This document shows positions 22,063-31,782 of a stretch of 41,131 nt of DNA, one piece after another. The DNA is from Alphaproteobacteria bacterium (GTDB lineage Bacteria; Pseudomonadota; Alphaproteobacteria; Rs-D84): assembly GCA_017403085.1 (NCBI GenBank), contig JAFQOQ010000030.1:1-41131 (forward strand), in the 5' to 3' direction. Every line of letters starts with the position of its first letter. Position 1 is the first letter of the stretch. Made by a program: the position numbers and the translations under genes. The notes below the pieces were generated by a model. It ran no database searches and was not told where the DNA came from. It saw only the letters and a list, made by a program, of their open reading frames with translations.

Positions 22063-23463
22063 TTACTTTTTGTAATACCGTTGTACTTCGTTCATAACGA
22101 AATTAAACAATTTACCCGCCTGGGATGTTGCAGGCACCGCCCAGTCACGCTGCATATACGGCATTGCAGCCACCAAGACAAAGCGCGCCATAAAGTGGAA
22201 AATACTGCTTTGCTGATGTTTTGACAATTTGGCCGGCGCATTTTCAACACGAAAAACCTCGTTTTCAATCGCGTCATCCAATTTTTCAATAATGTTATCC
22301 AGAACCTTGGGCGGATAATACAGACGACATTCTTTTGGGAAACCTTCGAACATCGATATGTTATTGTTGCGTGAATACAGAATATTCCAACCAACACGTT
22401 CAAACAAGTCTTCTAGGCAGCGACATATCATACGATTGTATTCTTTGACGCCACATTCATAGTAATTTGCCAAGGTTGCTTCTAAGCTTTCTGATTTGGC
22501 GTTTTTCTTTTTACGTGAAACCTCATACACGTCGTGCGTTTTACGTTCAAATTCAAAGAAAGTTCGAACCTGGCAGATGATTTCCAATGGGACGACATGA
22601 TCTGGGCCAGAACCGATATTTAAAATGATTTTTGCATCGCGATAATTGCGCGGATTCTTCATATCATAGAATTTGTCACGCACAGAAATAACGCGATCTG
22701 GCATTGTTTCATATAAACGTTCGATAAACGTGCGTGCCTGGGGGATTAAGTCGAACAGACATTTTACACGCCATACGTCACGCAAACGAAAACGTGGTGG
22801 TGTAACCTTGTCAATCGCGCGTACCAAATCAACTGCAATTTTTTCATGACCACTGCCAATTATGGACAATACGGTTTCAGATGCGGCACTGATATAACGT
22901 TCTGAAAATTTTTCGCGAATTTTATCTGATATTGCGCGTGCAGATGCCTGTCTGTCGTGCGCCGCCAAGACGCGGAACGCGGTATCGGCAACGTCATTGA
23001 CATAATCTGTGTAATATTTACCAGTTATTTTGTCCAATGCCCTATCTATCTTTTTCTGGGCACCAACAATAACCGTGACAATAGATGATACAGACAAGTC
23101 AATCTTGTGTCCTGCGGAACTGGTAAAGAACTGGTTTCGCATCGGGTCTGCGTCCAGACGATGATTTACAACATACGGCGACAATGGATTTATGTCTGAT
23201 ATACGTATTGGATCGCTGACCGCGGCATCGGTTTCATAATCGTATTTCATAACGGCTGCCTTGGGCGCGCCAAAACACGTCCCAAGGACATAAAAAACCT
23301 CGCGGAACCAATGAATACTGTCAGAATACAGCGTTTTTAGATATTCGGCGGCCTCGTCATTGATACGACCATCAGCAACCGCGCGTTCTATGATTGCGAT
23401 ATTCTTTCTGTCGTTATCAGCGGCGATATCTTGGGCCCAACTGTCCGAGCCAGCATACGGCAT
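22063..23463 (-). CDS. RelA/SpoT nucleotidyltransferase-like protein, divergent
   Basis: A 466-residue protein without a clear family. Residues 215-320 follow the order of a RelA/SpoT synthetase domain: RFRLRDVWRVKCLFD (compare the DxxxxR strand, D229 and R232), VRDKFYDMKNPRNYRDAKIILNIG (compare the gYRsih strand), then LEIICQVRT...FERKTHDVYEVSR (compare ExQIRT...H). The glutamate normally two residues before Q appears displaced, so ppGpp-type catalysis is uncertain. The N-terminal 200 and C-terminal 130 residues are helical and unassigned. It starts 18 nt after lysS with AGGGGGG as ribosome site, so it is cotranscribed with lysS. It could be a nucleotide second-messenger enzyme or a degenerate relative. 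Confidence 0.5.
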   Translation of the reverse strand: MPYAGSDSWAQDIAADNDRKNIAIIERAVADGRINDEAAEYLKTLYSDSIHWFREVFYVLGTCFGAPKAAVMKYDYETDAAVSDPIRISDINPLSPYVVNHRLDADPMRNQFFTSSAGHKIDLSVSSIVTVIVGAQKKIDRALDKITGKYYTDYVNDVADTAFRVLAAHDRQASARAISDKIREKFSERYISAASETVLSIIGSGHEKIAVDLVRAIDKVTPPRFRLRDVWRVKCLFDLIPQARTFIERLYETMPDRVISVRDKFYDMKNPRNYRDAKIILNIGSGPDHVVPLEIICQVRTFFEFERKTHDVYEVSRKKKNAKSESLEATLANYYECGVKEYNRMICRCLEDLFERVGWNILYSRNNNISMFEGFPKECRLYYPPKVLDNIIEKLDDAIENEVFRVENAPAKLSKHQQSSIFHFMARFVLVAAMPYMQRDWAVPATSQAGKLFNFVMNEVQRYYKK

Positions 23464-23481
23464 TTTTAATCCCCCCTGCTT

Positions 23482-24957
23482 TTACTTCATGATAGGGAAC
23501 AAGATTACGTCACGCAATGTCGGCTGGTCGGCGATAATTGCAAAAAATCTGTCAATTCCCAATCCCAGACCCGAAATCGGCGGCATACCGTGTTCCATCG
23601 CACGCAAGAAATCTTCGTCTAAATCAAAGGCCTCGTCATCGCCGGCAGCTTTGTTGGCCGCCTGTTCTTCGAATGCAGCGCGTTGAACAATTGGATCAAC
23701 TAGTTCTGAATACGCCTTAATCAATTCGGCGCCACAAATAATCAATTGGAATATATCAATGCGACGATTGTCTGCATCGTTGCGACGCGCCAATGGAATT
23801 AAGTACGCAGGATAATTATATACGACCGTTGGCTGAATAATCTGGTCGCGTATCTTGCGCTTGAACACATAATCCACAATCGCAGGCACTGATTTTAATG
23901 GTTCTAGTTCATCTGCAGGGAACATGCCGGCATTAACCAGTTGCGCCTTTAAGGCGTCTGTATCGCTGAATTCCAGGATATCAACACCCAACAATTCGTT
24001 CATGCGGGCGGTGTAATCGATTTTATCATATTTGCTGAAATCTAATTTGGTGCCCTGGTATTCGATTTGCAACGAACCGCGCAAATCCATAACTATCTTT
24101 TGCACCATATTCCATGAAAATTCAATATTGCGCGTATAATCCCAATATGCCGCGTACCATTCCAACATAGTGAATTCTTGCAGGTGCATGGCGTCCATGC
24201 CTTCGTTACGGAAATTCTTGCCCATTTCAAATACACGGTCAAATCCGGCGGCAATAGTCTGCTTTAAAAATAATTCCGGCGCAATACGCAGATAGAAGTC
24301 TGCATCCAATGCGTTATGATGCGTAATAAATGGACGCGCCGCCGCCCCACTGGCCACAACCTGCATGATTGGTGTTTCCACTTCGGTAAAGCCATTGTCG
24401 TTAAGATAGTCGCGTATCAGACGCATCATGCGAAAACGCATCTTCATTGTATTACGTGTGTCTTCGTTGGCGATAATGTCCAAATAACGCTGGCGATAAC
24501 GGGTTTCCATATCTGTCAGGCCATGATATTTTTCTGGCAATGGGCGCAAGGCCTTGGATAAAATTTCATACCCAGATACCTGAACCGTCAATTCGCCCGC
24601 AGTTGTGTGGTACAGTTTGCCCGTGATGCCAATAAAATCGCCCAAATCTACGTTGGCCTTCATGAATTTATAGTTTTCTTCGCCCAATTCTTCGCGTGAC
24701 ATAGAAAACTGAATTTCGCCGTCGATATCATAAATACGACCAAACATCAATTTGCCTAACCAACGCAACGCAGTCACACGGCCCGCCAACTTTACAGGTG
24801 TATCATCTGCCAATTCGCGCGCGTCGGCAATTCGATGTGTGCGGTCAAATTTGTCTTTCCATACAACACCGTCGCGCGCACGAATATTTTCTGCCTTTTG
24901 CAGGCGCGCAGTTAATTCATTGGTTGATATTGGCGTGTTATTTGTATTTTCTGACAT
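23482..24957 (-). CDS. lysS: Lysyl-tRNA synthetase, class II
   Basis: A 491-residue class II LysRS. The OB-fold anticodon-binding domain (VKLAGRVTALRWLGKLMFGRIYD...IQFSM) is followed by motif 1 (FTEVETPIMQVVASGAAARPF), motif 2 (RVFEMGKNFRNEGMDAMHLQEFTMLEWYAAY) and motif 3 (GLGLGIDRFFAIIADQPTLRDVILFP). Length and order are standard. The anticodon domain starts later than in E. coli LysS, with a short N-terminus. A terminator-like hairpin sits directly upstream (24977-25005), and AAAAAGG is the ribosome site. Confidence 0.97.
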   Translation of the reverse strand: MSENTNNTPISTNELTARLQKAENIRARDGVVWKDKFDRTHRIADARELADDTPVKLAGRVTALRWLGKLMFGRIYDIDGEIQFSMSREELGEENYKFMKANVDLGDFIGITGKLYHTTAGELTVQVSGYEILSKALRPLPEKYHGLTDMETRYRQRYLDIIANEDTRNTMKMRFRMMRLIRDYLNDNGFTEVETPIMQVVASGAAARPFITHHNALDADFYLRIAPELFLKQTIAAGFDRVFEMGKNFRNEGMDAMHLQEFTMLEWYAAYWDYTRNIEFSWNMVQKIVMDLRGSLQIEYQGTKLDFSKYDKIDYTARMNELLGVDILEFSDTDALKAQLVNAGMFPADELEPLKSVPAIVDYVFKRKIRDQIIQPTVVYNYPAYLIPLARRNDADNRRIDIFQLIICGAELIKAYSELVDPIVQRAAFEEQAANKAAGDDEAFDLDEDFLRAMEHGMPPISGLGLGIDRFFAIIADQPTLRDVILFPIMK

Positions 24958-24976
24958 TGTACTTGGCCTTTTTGTT

Positions 24977-25005
24977 AAAAAAACGGACGCAAAAATGTGC
25001 GCCCG
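24977..25005 (-). terminator. Terminator-like hairpin in the lysS leader
   Basis: On the minus strand an 8-bp stem (25005-24998 with 24991-24984, one G-U) with a 6-nt loop is followed by seven T residues, and lysS starts 20 nt later. A terminator in this position either ends a short leader RNA or acts as an attenuator of lysS. Confidence 0.6.
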
Positions 25006-25032
25006 CAGTTATTATTCTGTTGGTCGCACACT

Positions 25033-25062
25033 TTAATTAAAACGTTTAATAAACAATTTCAT
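25033..25062 (-). CDS. Possible lysS leader peptide MKLFIKRFN
   Basis: ATG AAA TTG TTT ATT AAA CGT TTT AAT TAA: nine codons, two of them Lys (K2, K6), ending about 28 nt before the terminator-like stem upstream of lysS. No Shine-Dalgarno and only a weak -10-like TATACA upstream. In AT-rich DNA such an ORF can be chance. Confidence 0.2.
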   Translation of the reverse strand: MKLFIKRFN

Positions 25063-25086
25063 ACTTTTTGTGTCCGCGTTTTGTAT

Positions 25087-25109
25087 AAAACCGCCATTAC
25101 GGCGGTTTC
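25087..25109 (-). terminator. Terminator of tRNA-Gly
   Basis: CCGCC (25091-25095) pairs with GGCGG (25101-25105), extended by A-T pairs, followed on the minus strand by TTTTATA. It lies 7 nt beyond the tRNA CCA. Confidence 0.68.
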
Positions 25110-25115
25110 GAATAC

Positions 25116-25192
25116 TGGTGCGAGCAAAGGGGCTCGAACCCTCGACCTCAACCTTGGCAAGGTTGCGCTCTAGCCAACTGAGCTACGCTCGC
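25116..25192 (-). tRNA. tRNA-Gly (anticodon GCC)
   Basis: A 77-nt cloverleaf with encoded CCA. The acceptor GCGAGCG pairs with TGCTCGC (last pair G-U), the discriminator is A, and the anticodon stem CAACC/GGTTG encloses TTGCCAA, giving anticodon GCC. D-arm and T-arm consensus (GGTTCGAG) are present. Confidence 0.95.
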
Positions 25193-25256
25193 ATTGCGTG
25201 GTATATATTGACATATCTTTTTATGGATTGCAAGTCTTTTTTTTGACAATTGTATT

Positions 25257-26558
25257 TTAATCAATTAAGTCGCCAGATTTTATATATTCTGGGTCTGTTT
25301 TTTTCAATTTCTTTTGCGCACGACGGGCGTATTCAGATGCACGTTCCGAATTACCCTGGGCGGCATAAAATTCTGCCATGGCCCAATCACGACGTCCGGC
25401 ATCGTCATCGCCATAGGCGCGTGATAATACCCAATACGTCAATGGCGCAGGGTCGGATAGTAATGAACGCTTGCATAATTCAATGGCGCGAGATGTGTCG
25501 TCAGGCCGATGCCGCTCGGTCAAAACAAGCGCCAGCGCAGTTTGAATCTGGGGAGCGTCTGGGAATAAAGATAATGATTTTTCATATGCGATTACACTGT
25601 CGTCATAATGTCCAAATTGATATTCGATATCGCCCAGCAGTTCATAAAAATATGGATTTGATGGATGACGCGAAATCAATGTTTGGGTCCCCATACGTGC
25701 GCCATCTAGGTTCCCACCACGCATATTGGCAATCGCACGCGCATATAGCGCCGCATCAGATTTGTCTGAATAGGGATACAGGTTGCGCACCCTATCCAGT
25801 GGTTCTAGGTATCCAATTAACTTTGCACGAACTAAATCATATTCGGATTGGCGTACATTATCGTTGGCGGACGATGAGTAATCCGAAGCAATTTCTGCAA
25901 TACGTTCCCGCACGTTTTTTAAACGCTCGGTGGTCAAGGGGTGATTTATGCGATTTGGATTTATCTTGGATTCCGCGGCACCAGTTAATTCTTTCATTTG
26001 TTCAAAAACGTCTATGAATCCATTTGGATTTAGTTTGGCGCGCACCATCAAATCCAATCCCAGGTTATCTGCAATCCGCTCTTCGTCGCGCGAAAATGCC
26101 AGCATTGACTGTTGTGCGACCGAACTGGAACCAGCCAGGACCCCTGCCCCAAGGGATGGGTTGCCACCGGCGACCATAAGCCCAACCCCCAGCGCTTGGA
26201 TTAGCATTGTGCGTTTTAATTCTGCGTCCATGCGTGATGACATCTGGGCCATATGCCCGCCCAATGTGTGCCCCAGTTCGTGCGCAATTACCGCCTGGAG
26301 TGCAGCGGGTGTTTTAATTTGCGTTAATAGACCGGTATAAACATATACGTCTTCGCCACCGCGTACAAACGCATTAAAATCATTATCGTTTATAATATGC
26401 ACACGCAATCTGTTATCGGGGATTTCAGCGGCCTGCGCCAATGGCGCAACCAATTCATTTAGCAGACGTTCTGTTTCCGTATCATTTATAAGGGACGCAC
26501 CCCAAGACGTGGTGGCAAATAACACAAACAATAAAAATGATAATATCTTATGCGCCAA
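25257..26558 (-). CDS. BepA-like M48 metalloprotease with TPR repeats
   Basis: A 433-residue periplasmic zinc protease. A signal peptide (residues 1-20, ending SWGA) precedes the M48 domain with HELGHTLGGH (the HExxH site) and a downstream E in the EERIADNLGLDLM helix as third ligand. The C-terminal half contains tetratricopeptide-like helices (PYFYELLGDIEYQFGHYDDSVIAYEKSL; ALVLTERHRPDDTSRAIELCKRSL). This architecture matches BepA/YfgC, which assists and degrades outer-membrane proteins around BamA and LptD. It overlaps recG by 11 nt. Confidence 0.86.
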   Translation of the reverse strand: MAHKILSFLLFVLFATTSWGASLINDTETERLLNELVAPLAQAAEIPDNRLRVHIINDNDFNAFVRGGEDVYVYTGLLTQIKTPAALQAVIAHELGHTLGGHMAQMSSRMDAELKRTMLIQALGVGLMVAGGNPSLGAGVLAGSSSVAQQSMLAFSRDEERIADNLGLDLMVRAKLNPNGFIDVFEQMKELTGAAESKINPNRINHPLTTERLKNVRERIAEIASDYSSSANDNVRQSEYDLVRAKLIGYLEPLDRVRNLYPYSDKSDAALYARAIANMRGGNLDGARMGTQTLISRHPSNPYFYELLGDIEYQFGHYDDSVIAYEKSLSLFPDAPQIQTALALVLTERHRPDDTSRAIELCKRSLLSDPAPLTYWVLSRAYGDDDAGRRDWAMAEFYAAQGNSERASEYARRAQKKLKKTDPEYIKSGDLID

Positions 26559-28602
26559 GTGTCACCCCACAATCAAACATATACATTAAATCACGCGTCC
26601 ATTTATCAGGTGCGTTTTCACGGGCCGCACGCGATGCCAGTTTAAATAAATCATGATGTTCGCGATAATCTACGAAATTATAACGCATCCAACCGCTTTG
26701 GCGCGTTCCCAGTAATTCGCCCACGCCACGCATCATTAAATCTTGTTCTGCGATAACAAAACCGTCATCTGTGTCGCACAAAACATCCAGACGCTTTAAT
26801 CCATCATCTGTGACATGTGCGCCAAATACCAAAACACAATACGATTGCGTATTGCCGCGTCCAACACGTCCGCGCAACTGGTGCAATGCGGCCAAACCAA
26901 ATCGTTCTGCATTTTCAATTACAATAATTGACGCACGTGGGACATCTATGCCAACTTCTATAACAGTGGTGGCGACCAATAAAGACATGTCGGATGCGTT
27001 ATCGGCAAATGTTGCCATAACGGTGTCGCGTTCGCGCTTGTCCATCTGGCCATGAACCAGACCAGCCGTTGGAAAGTATTTCTTTAAATCTTCGTATCGC
27101 GCCATAGCGGCCGTTGAATCAAGTGTTTCAGCCTCTTCCACCAGGGGACAGACCCAAAACACCTTGGCCCCAGATGCGATTTGTGTTTGGATACGTGAAA
27201 TCAGGTCATCAATTCGCGCGGATGATAATTTGGTTGTCTTAATCGGCAGGCGACCAGCAGGCTTTTCATTTATAATTGACACATCCATATCGCCATAGAC
27301 CGTCATCGACAATGTACGTGGTATTGGGGTCGCAGACAACGCCAACATGTCTGGATTTGTACCCTTGGCCCGCAGAGATTCACGCTGGGCAACGCCAAAA
27401 CGATGCTGTTCGTCAATGATTACCAGCCCCAGGTCCTTGTATTCCACGTCGTCTGAAAATAATGCATGTGTTCCAATTACAATCTTGGTACGCCCGGAAC
27501 GTAACGAGGTCAATTTTTCACGACGTGGCACACCCTTGTCGCGGCCTGTTAATATATCACAAACAATCCCCAGTTTATCACACATGGGGCGCAGTTTTGC
27601 ATAATGCTGTTGCGCAAGTGTGTCGGTCGGTGCCAAAAATGCAGTCTGGGCACCTGATTCTGCCATGTATGTTGCGGCCGCCATTGCAACAATTGTTTTG
27701 CCACTGCCGACGTCGCCCTGGACCAAGCGCATCATGGGCGTATTGCGAGACAAATCTGCAAAAATTTCATCACAGGTGCGTTTTTGCGCCCCGGTCATTT
27801 CAAATGGCAGACCGCGCCAAAACGCGTCCAGTAAATTATATTTTTTTGGTCGAACAACGCGACGATTGCGCACATCCGTCCGATTTTGGCGACTGATTGC
27901 AATGGCAGACTGATGCGCCAATAATTCGCAATATGCCAATTTTACCATGTAAATGCCATTGGGTAATAAATCAGATGCCGCGGCGGGATAATGTATGTGA
28001 CGCAACGCATCAAAGAATTCCAGACAGCGTTCTTCGGTTTCATCCTGAAGTTTTTCTGGCAAGATTTCAAAAATCTTGTCACGAACAGATGAAAATACTT
28101 TCTGGGTCAGTCCTTCGCCCGCAGGGTATATTGCCTGAATCGCGGGAATTTTTGACGCATTTTGCATTTCTTCGATAAAATCAGGATGATTGATTGTTGG
28201 GCGCGTTCCGCGCTCTAGACGGCCAGACGTCATACGCCACGCACCAATTGGCATTTTTTTTAACCAATAATCCAGATAGTTCGAATTAAAAAATTGAATA
28301 ACAACGGTATTTCCCATTTTGTCTGCACATATAATCTGGGTTGGGCGACGGCGCCCACGACCAAAATTGCCGCCAGATTTATGCGATTTAACCAACAGTG
28401 GGATTGTTATCGTGTCGCCCGGCGTTGCATCCATAATATTTTCAGTAATATCACGGGCGCGTATGTATGACGGACGGTGACGTAAAAAATCCAGGACACG
28501 TCGCCCCCCCAACACATCTGCAAAGCGCGATGCCAAGACAGGGCCTACGCCCTTGATGAACTGCAGGTCTGAATTTAAAAAATCAATCAATTCTTTTTTC
28601 AT
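26548..28602 (-). CDS. recG: ATP-dependent DNA helicase RecG
   Basis: A 684-residue helicase that reverses stalled forks and migrates branched DNA. The N-terminal wedge OB-fold (about 45-160) precedes the helicase core: Walker A VQGDVGSGKTIVAMAAA, motif II IDEQHRFG, motif III LALSATPIPRTL, then VIEVGIDVPRASIIVIENAERFGLAALHQLRGRVGRG and the C-terminal RecG hook region (LDVLCDTDDGFVIAEQDLMMRGVGELLGTRQSG). I chose ATG 28602, since a -10 box TAAATT (28616-28611) lies just upstream; an upstream in-frame TTG at 28632 would precede that box. The message is nearly leaderless. Confidence 0.94.
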   Translation of the reverse strand: MKKELIDFLNSDLQFIKGVGPVLASRFADVLGGRRVLDFLRHRPSYIRARDITENIMDATPGDTITIPLLVKSHKSGGNFGRGRRRPTQIICADKMGNTVVIQFFNSNYLDYWLKKMPIGAWRMTSGRLERGTRPTINHPDFIEEMQNASKIPAIQAIYPAGEGLTQKVFSSVRDKIFEILPEKLQDETEERCLEFFDALRHIHYPAAASDLLPNGIYMVKLAYCELLAHQSAIAISRQNRTDVRNRRVVRPKKYNLLDAFWRGLPFEMTGAQKRTCDEIFADLSRNTPMMRLVQGDVGSGKTIVAMAAATYMAESGAQTAFLAPTDTLAQQHYAKLRPMCDKLGIVCDILTGRDKGVPRREKLTSLRSGRTKIVIGTHALFSDDVEYKDLGLVIIDEQHRFGVAQRESLRAKGTNPDMLALSATPIPRTLSMTVYGDMDVSIINEKPAGRLPIKTTKLSSARIDDLISRIQTQIASGAKVFWVCPLVEEAETLDSTAAMARYEDLKKYFPTAGLVHGQMDKRERDTVMATFADNASDMSLLVATTVIEVGIDVPRASIIVIENAERFGLAALHQLRGRVGRGNTQSYCVLVFGAHVTDDGLKRLDVLCDTDDGFVIAEQDLMMRGVGELLGTRQSGWMRYNFVDYREHHDLFKLASRAARENAPDKWTRDLMYMFDCGVTLGA

Positions 28603-28610
28603 ATGTATAA

Positions 28611-28639
28611 AATTTAGTGAATTTTCGTCCAATATTCAA
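28611..28639 (-). promoter_or_regulatory. Putative promoter of recG
   Basis: Minus strand: TTGAAT (28639-28634), 17-nt spacer, TAAATT (28616-28611). Start near 28604, two bases from ATG 28602. Confidence 0.45.
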
Positions 28640-28664
28640 TATAAAAACGATGCGGTGATTTTAA

Positions 28665-30143
<1,479 letters not shown>

Positions 30144-30147
30144 ATCG

Positions 30148-30175
30148 TTGAAATGTGTGTGGGTAATCGTATAAA
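30148..30175 (+). promoter_or_regulatory. Promoter of the coiled-coil membrane protein gene
   Basis: TTGAAA (30148-30153), 16-nt spacer, TATAAA (30170-30175). The -10 box overlaps the 5' arm of a terminator hairpin; see 30173-30196. Confidence 0.55.
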
Positions 30176-30196
30176 CTCCTGGTAAAGGAGTTTTTT
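30173..30196 (+). terminator. Terminator whose 3' arm is also the ribosome site
   Basis: AAACTCC (30173-30179) pairs with GGAGTTT (30187-30193) around a 7-nt loop and continues with TTT. It should stop read-through from the tgt operon. The 3' arm contains AAGGAG, the Shine-Dalgarno for ATG 30197. Transcripts from the local promoter (start near 30182) lack the 5' arm, so their ribosome site is free. Confidence 0.52.
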
Positions 30197-31186
30197 ATGG
30201 CACGCAAAAAGAAAGAAGTCGAAGTAATTGATATGGGCGGCGTCAAAACCGTCGCAAAAAAACAATCGGTCATAACATGGACAAAACGTACCGTAGCGAT
30301 TTTTAGCATCGTATGGATTGCATTGGTTGTGTGGGTGCCACTGCATGTGAAAAATACTTATTCGCAACCAATCAAAAAATCAATCGTTGTTTCAATGTTC
30401 TTTGATTTGCAAAAAGGAATCGTGAAACAGTACGAAGCACTGCTGGATAGTGTGGCGGATTCTATCAATCTGGAAAAGCCGATTGCCGTCGCAATTGACA
30501 AGGTAAAGATGGCAGAAGACGTAGTGAAAAAAGCAACCGATACCACCGCAAAGGCAAAAGAAGAAACCGCAAAGGCAGCGGAAACAACCGCCGGGGTAAA
30601 AAAACTGGCCGGACTGGCCAAGGCATTTGGTGCAAAAACAGGTGGTATTGATAAAGCAGTCGCAGAAGTTGATAAGGGTATCGCAAAAACAAACGAAGCA
30701 ATCGCAACCGTCGATAACACCGCAGCAAAGGTTAATCAACAACTGGACAAAGTAAAAACAAATCTGACCAAGGTTGCACAGGCAGAAATTGATACCATGT
30801 TGGACCAGGCAATAAAAAAGACACTGGACAAACAATCTGGCGGGTTGGGTACGACATTACTGACAAATTATGGAATAGAACATGTATATCCATGGCGTCC
30901 ATCGTCTTGGCCGGTTGCAACGAAAATATATAACGATTTGTCTAAATCAGATGTGACAACAATTACCGTTATAACACGTACAGTTGATACTTATTTCGGA
31001 TATGTGGCGTGGGGGCTGGTGATTGCTGCGTGGGCACTGGGGGCGTATATTTGGATGTTGGTATTTAAAAAAGCAAAAATGATACTGAAACCATTTAATG
31101 TATGTCCGCGATGTGGCCATACGTATGCGGACAAGCGTACAGCGATGGGATTATTAAAGGTTTTTCAGCCGTGGAAATGGTTTTAA
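30197..31186 (+). CDS. Coiled-coil membrane protein with zinc-knuckle-like tail
   Basis: A 329-residue protein of unknown family. The N-terminus is basic (KKKEVE, KRTVAI) with transmembrane helix 1 at about 33-50. Residues about 95-215 are an Ala/Lys/Thr/Val-rich helical region with heptad-like repeats (KATDTTAKAKEETAKAAETT, KGIAKTNEAIATVDNTAAKVNQQLDKVKTNL). Helix 2 spans about 266-290. The tail has one C303-P-R-C306-G-H motif. Topology puts the long helical domain in the periplasm. It could span or organise the envelope (inference). It has its own promoter. Confidence 0.7.
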   Translation: MARKKKEVEVIDMGGVKTVAKKQSVITWTKRTVAIFSIVWIALVVWVPLHVKNTYSQPIKKSIVVSMFFDLQKGIVKQYEALLDSVADSINLEKPIAVAIDKVKMAEDVVKKATDTTAKAKEETAKAAETTAGVKKLAGLAKAFGAKTGGIDKAVAEVDKGIAKTNEAIATVDNTAAKVNQQLDKVKTNLTKVAQAEIDTMLDQAIKKTLDKQSGGLGTTLLTNYGIEHVYPWRPSSWPVATKIYNDLSKSDVTTITVITRTVDTYFGYVAWGLVIAAWALGAYIWMLVFKKAKMILKPFNVCPRCGHTYADKRTAMGLLKVFQPWKWF

Positions 31187-31218
31187 AAAAACGCCCCAAA
31201 CGGGGCGTTTATTTTTTT
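31187..31218. terminator. Bidirectional terminator
   Basis: CGCCCC (31192-31197) pairs with GGGGCG (31202-31207) around a 4-nt loop, with A-tracts before and T-tracts after. It ends the 30197 gene and, on the other strand, the small lipoprotein gene. Confidence 0.8.
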
Positions 31219-31366
31219 AGCAGCCGCCTGTGACGTTGCCAATAATTTTAGAAACAGAAATATCTTTGTGCAGCAAGAAATCATATTCACAGTTGCCGGA
31301 TTTATAGTGACCCATGCATGCGCTTAATGTCAAAACAGCAAATAATGCCAAGATAACTTTTTTCAT
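31217..31366 (-). CDS. Small cysteine-containing lipoprotein (49 aa)
   Basis: The N-terminus MKKVILALFAVLTLSAC is a lipoprotein signal peptide with lipobox LSAC (C17). The mature part is only 33 residues (CMGHYKSGNCEYDF...) with two further cysteines, C26 and the C-terminal C49. AAAGGAG precedes the ATG, and the promoter at 31400-31428 is near consensus. The gene is short but well supported by these signals. It resembles the 48-residue lipoprotein at 33945 in size and layout. Function is unknown; entericidin-like or stress-related roles are guesses. Confidence 0.78.
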   Translation of the reverse strand: MKKVILALFAVLTLSACMGHYKSGNCEYDFLLHKDISVSKIIGNVTGGC

Positions 31367-31399
31367 GTGTTCTCCTTTTGTGTTTATTCAACGAATTTT

Positions 31400-31428
31400 A
31401 TTATATAGGAGAATTTTCATAGTTTCAA
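31400..31428 (-). promoter_or_regulatory. Near-consensus promoter of the 49-aa lipoprotein
   Basis: Minus strand: TTGAAA (31428-31423), 17-nt spacer, TATAAT (31405-31400). Start near 31393. Confidence 0.68.
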
Positions 31429-31431
31429 TAT

Positions 31432-31782
31432 CTATATTCCATTTTTTATCCAATGGACACGCATACCACAAATTGCAATGATGTCAAAACGTGCATCTCC
31501 ACGCCAACGTATCCGCCCCAGATATGTTTCGGCGGCACGACGCAGACGTGCGACCTGGGTCGGGGTTATGGCGTCACATGCACACTGTAATGTTTTGCGA
31601 CGTTTTACTTCGACAAAAACTATTAGGTTATCGCGACGTGCAATAATATCTATTTCTGCGCGACGGGTATTGCGACCCGTCACGTATCGATTGTGTAAAA
31701 TACGGAATCCATGAATGCGTAAATACCAACGCGCAATAAATTCTGCCCAAAGCCCGGTTGAATACGATGTCTTAGAACGCAT
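31432..31782 (-). CDS. YraN/UPF0102 family protein
   Basis: A 116-residue protein of the YraN family, a small endonuclease-like fold of the PD-(D/E)XK class. Seen: GLWAEFIARWYLRIHGFRILHNRY, then RRAEIDIIARRDNLIVFVEVKRRK (E-x-D...E-V-K core) and RFDIIAI. Function is unsettled; a role in DNA processing or competence is often suggested. I chose ATG 31782, which overlaps the upstream secreted-protein gene by 11 nt. It ends the minus-strand operon. Confidence 0.87.
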   Translation of the reverse strand: MRSKTSYSTGLWAEFIARWYLRIHGFRILHNRYVTGRNTRRAEIDIIARRDNLIVFVEVKRRKTLQCACDAITPTQVARLRRAAETYLGRIRWRGDARFDIIAICGMRVHWIKNGI

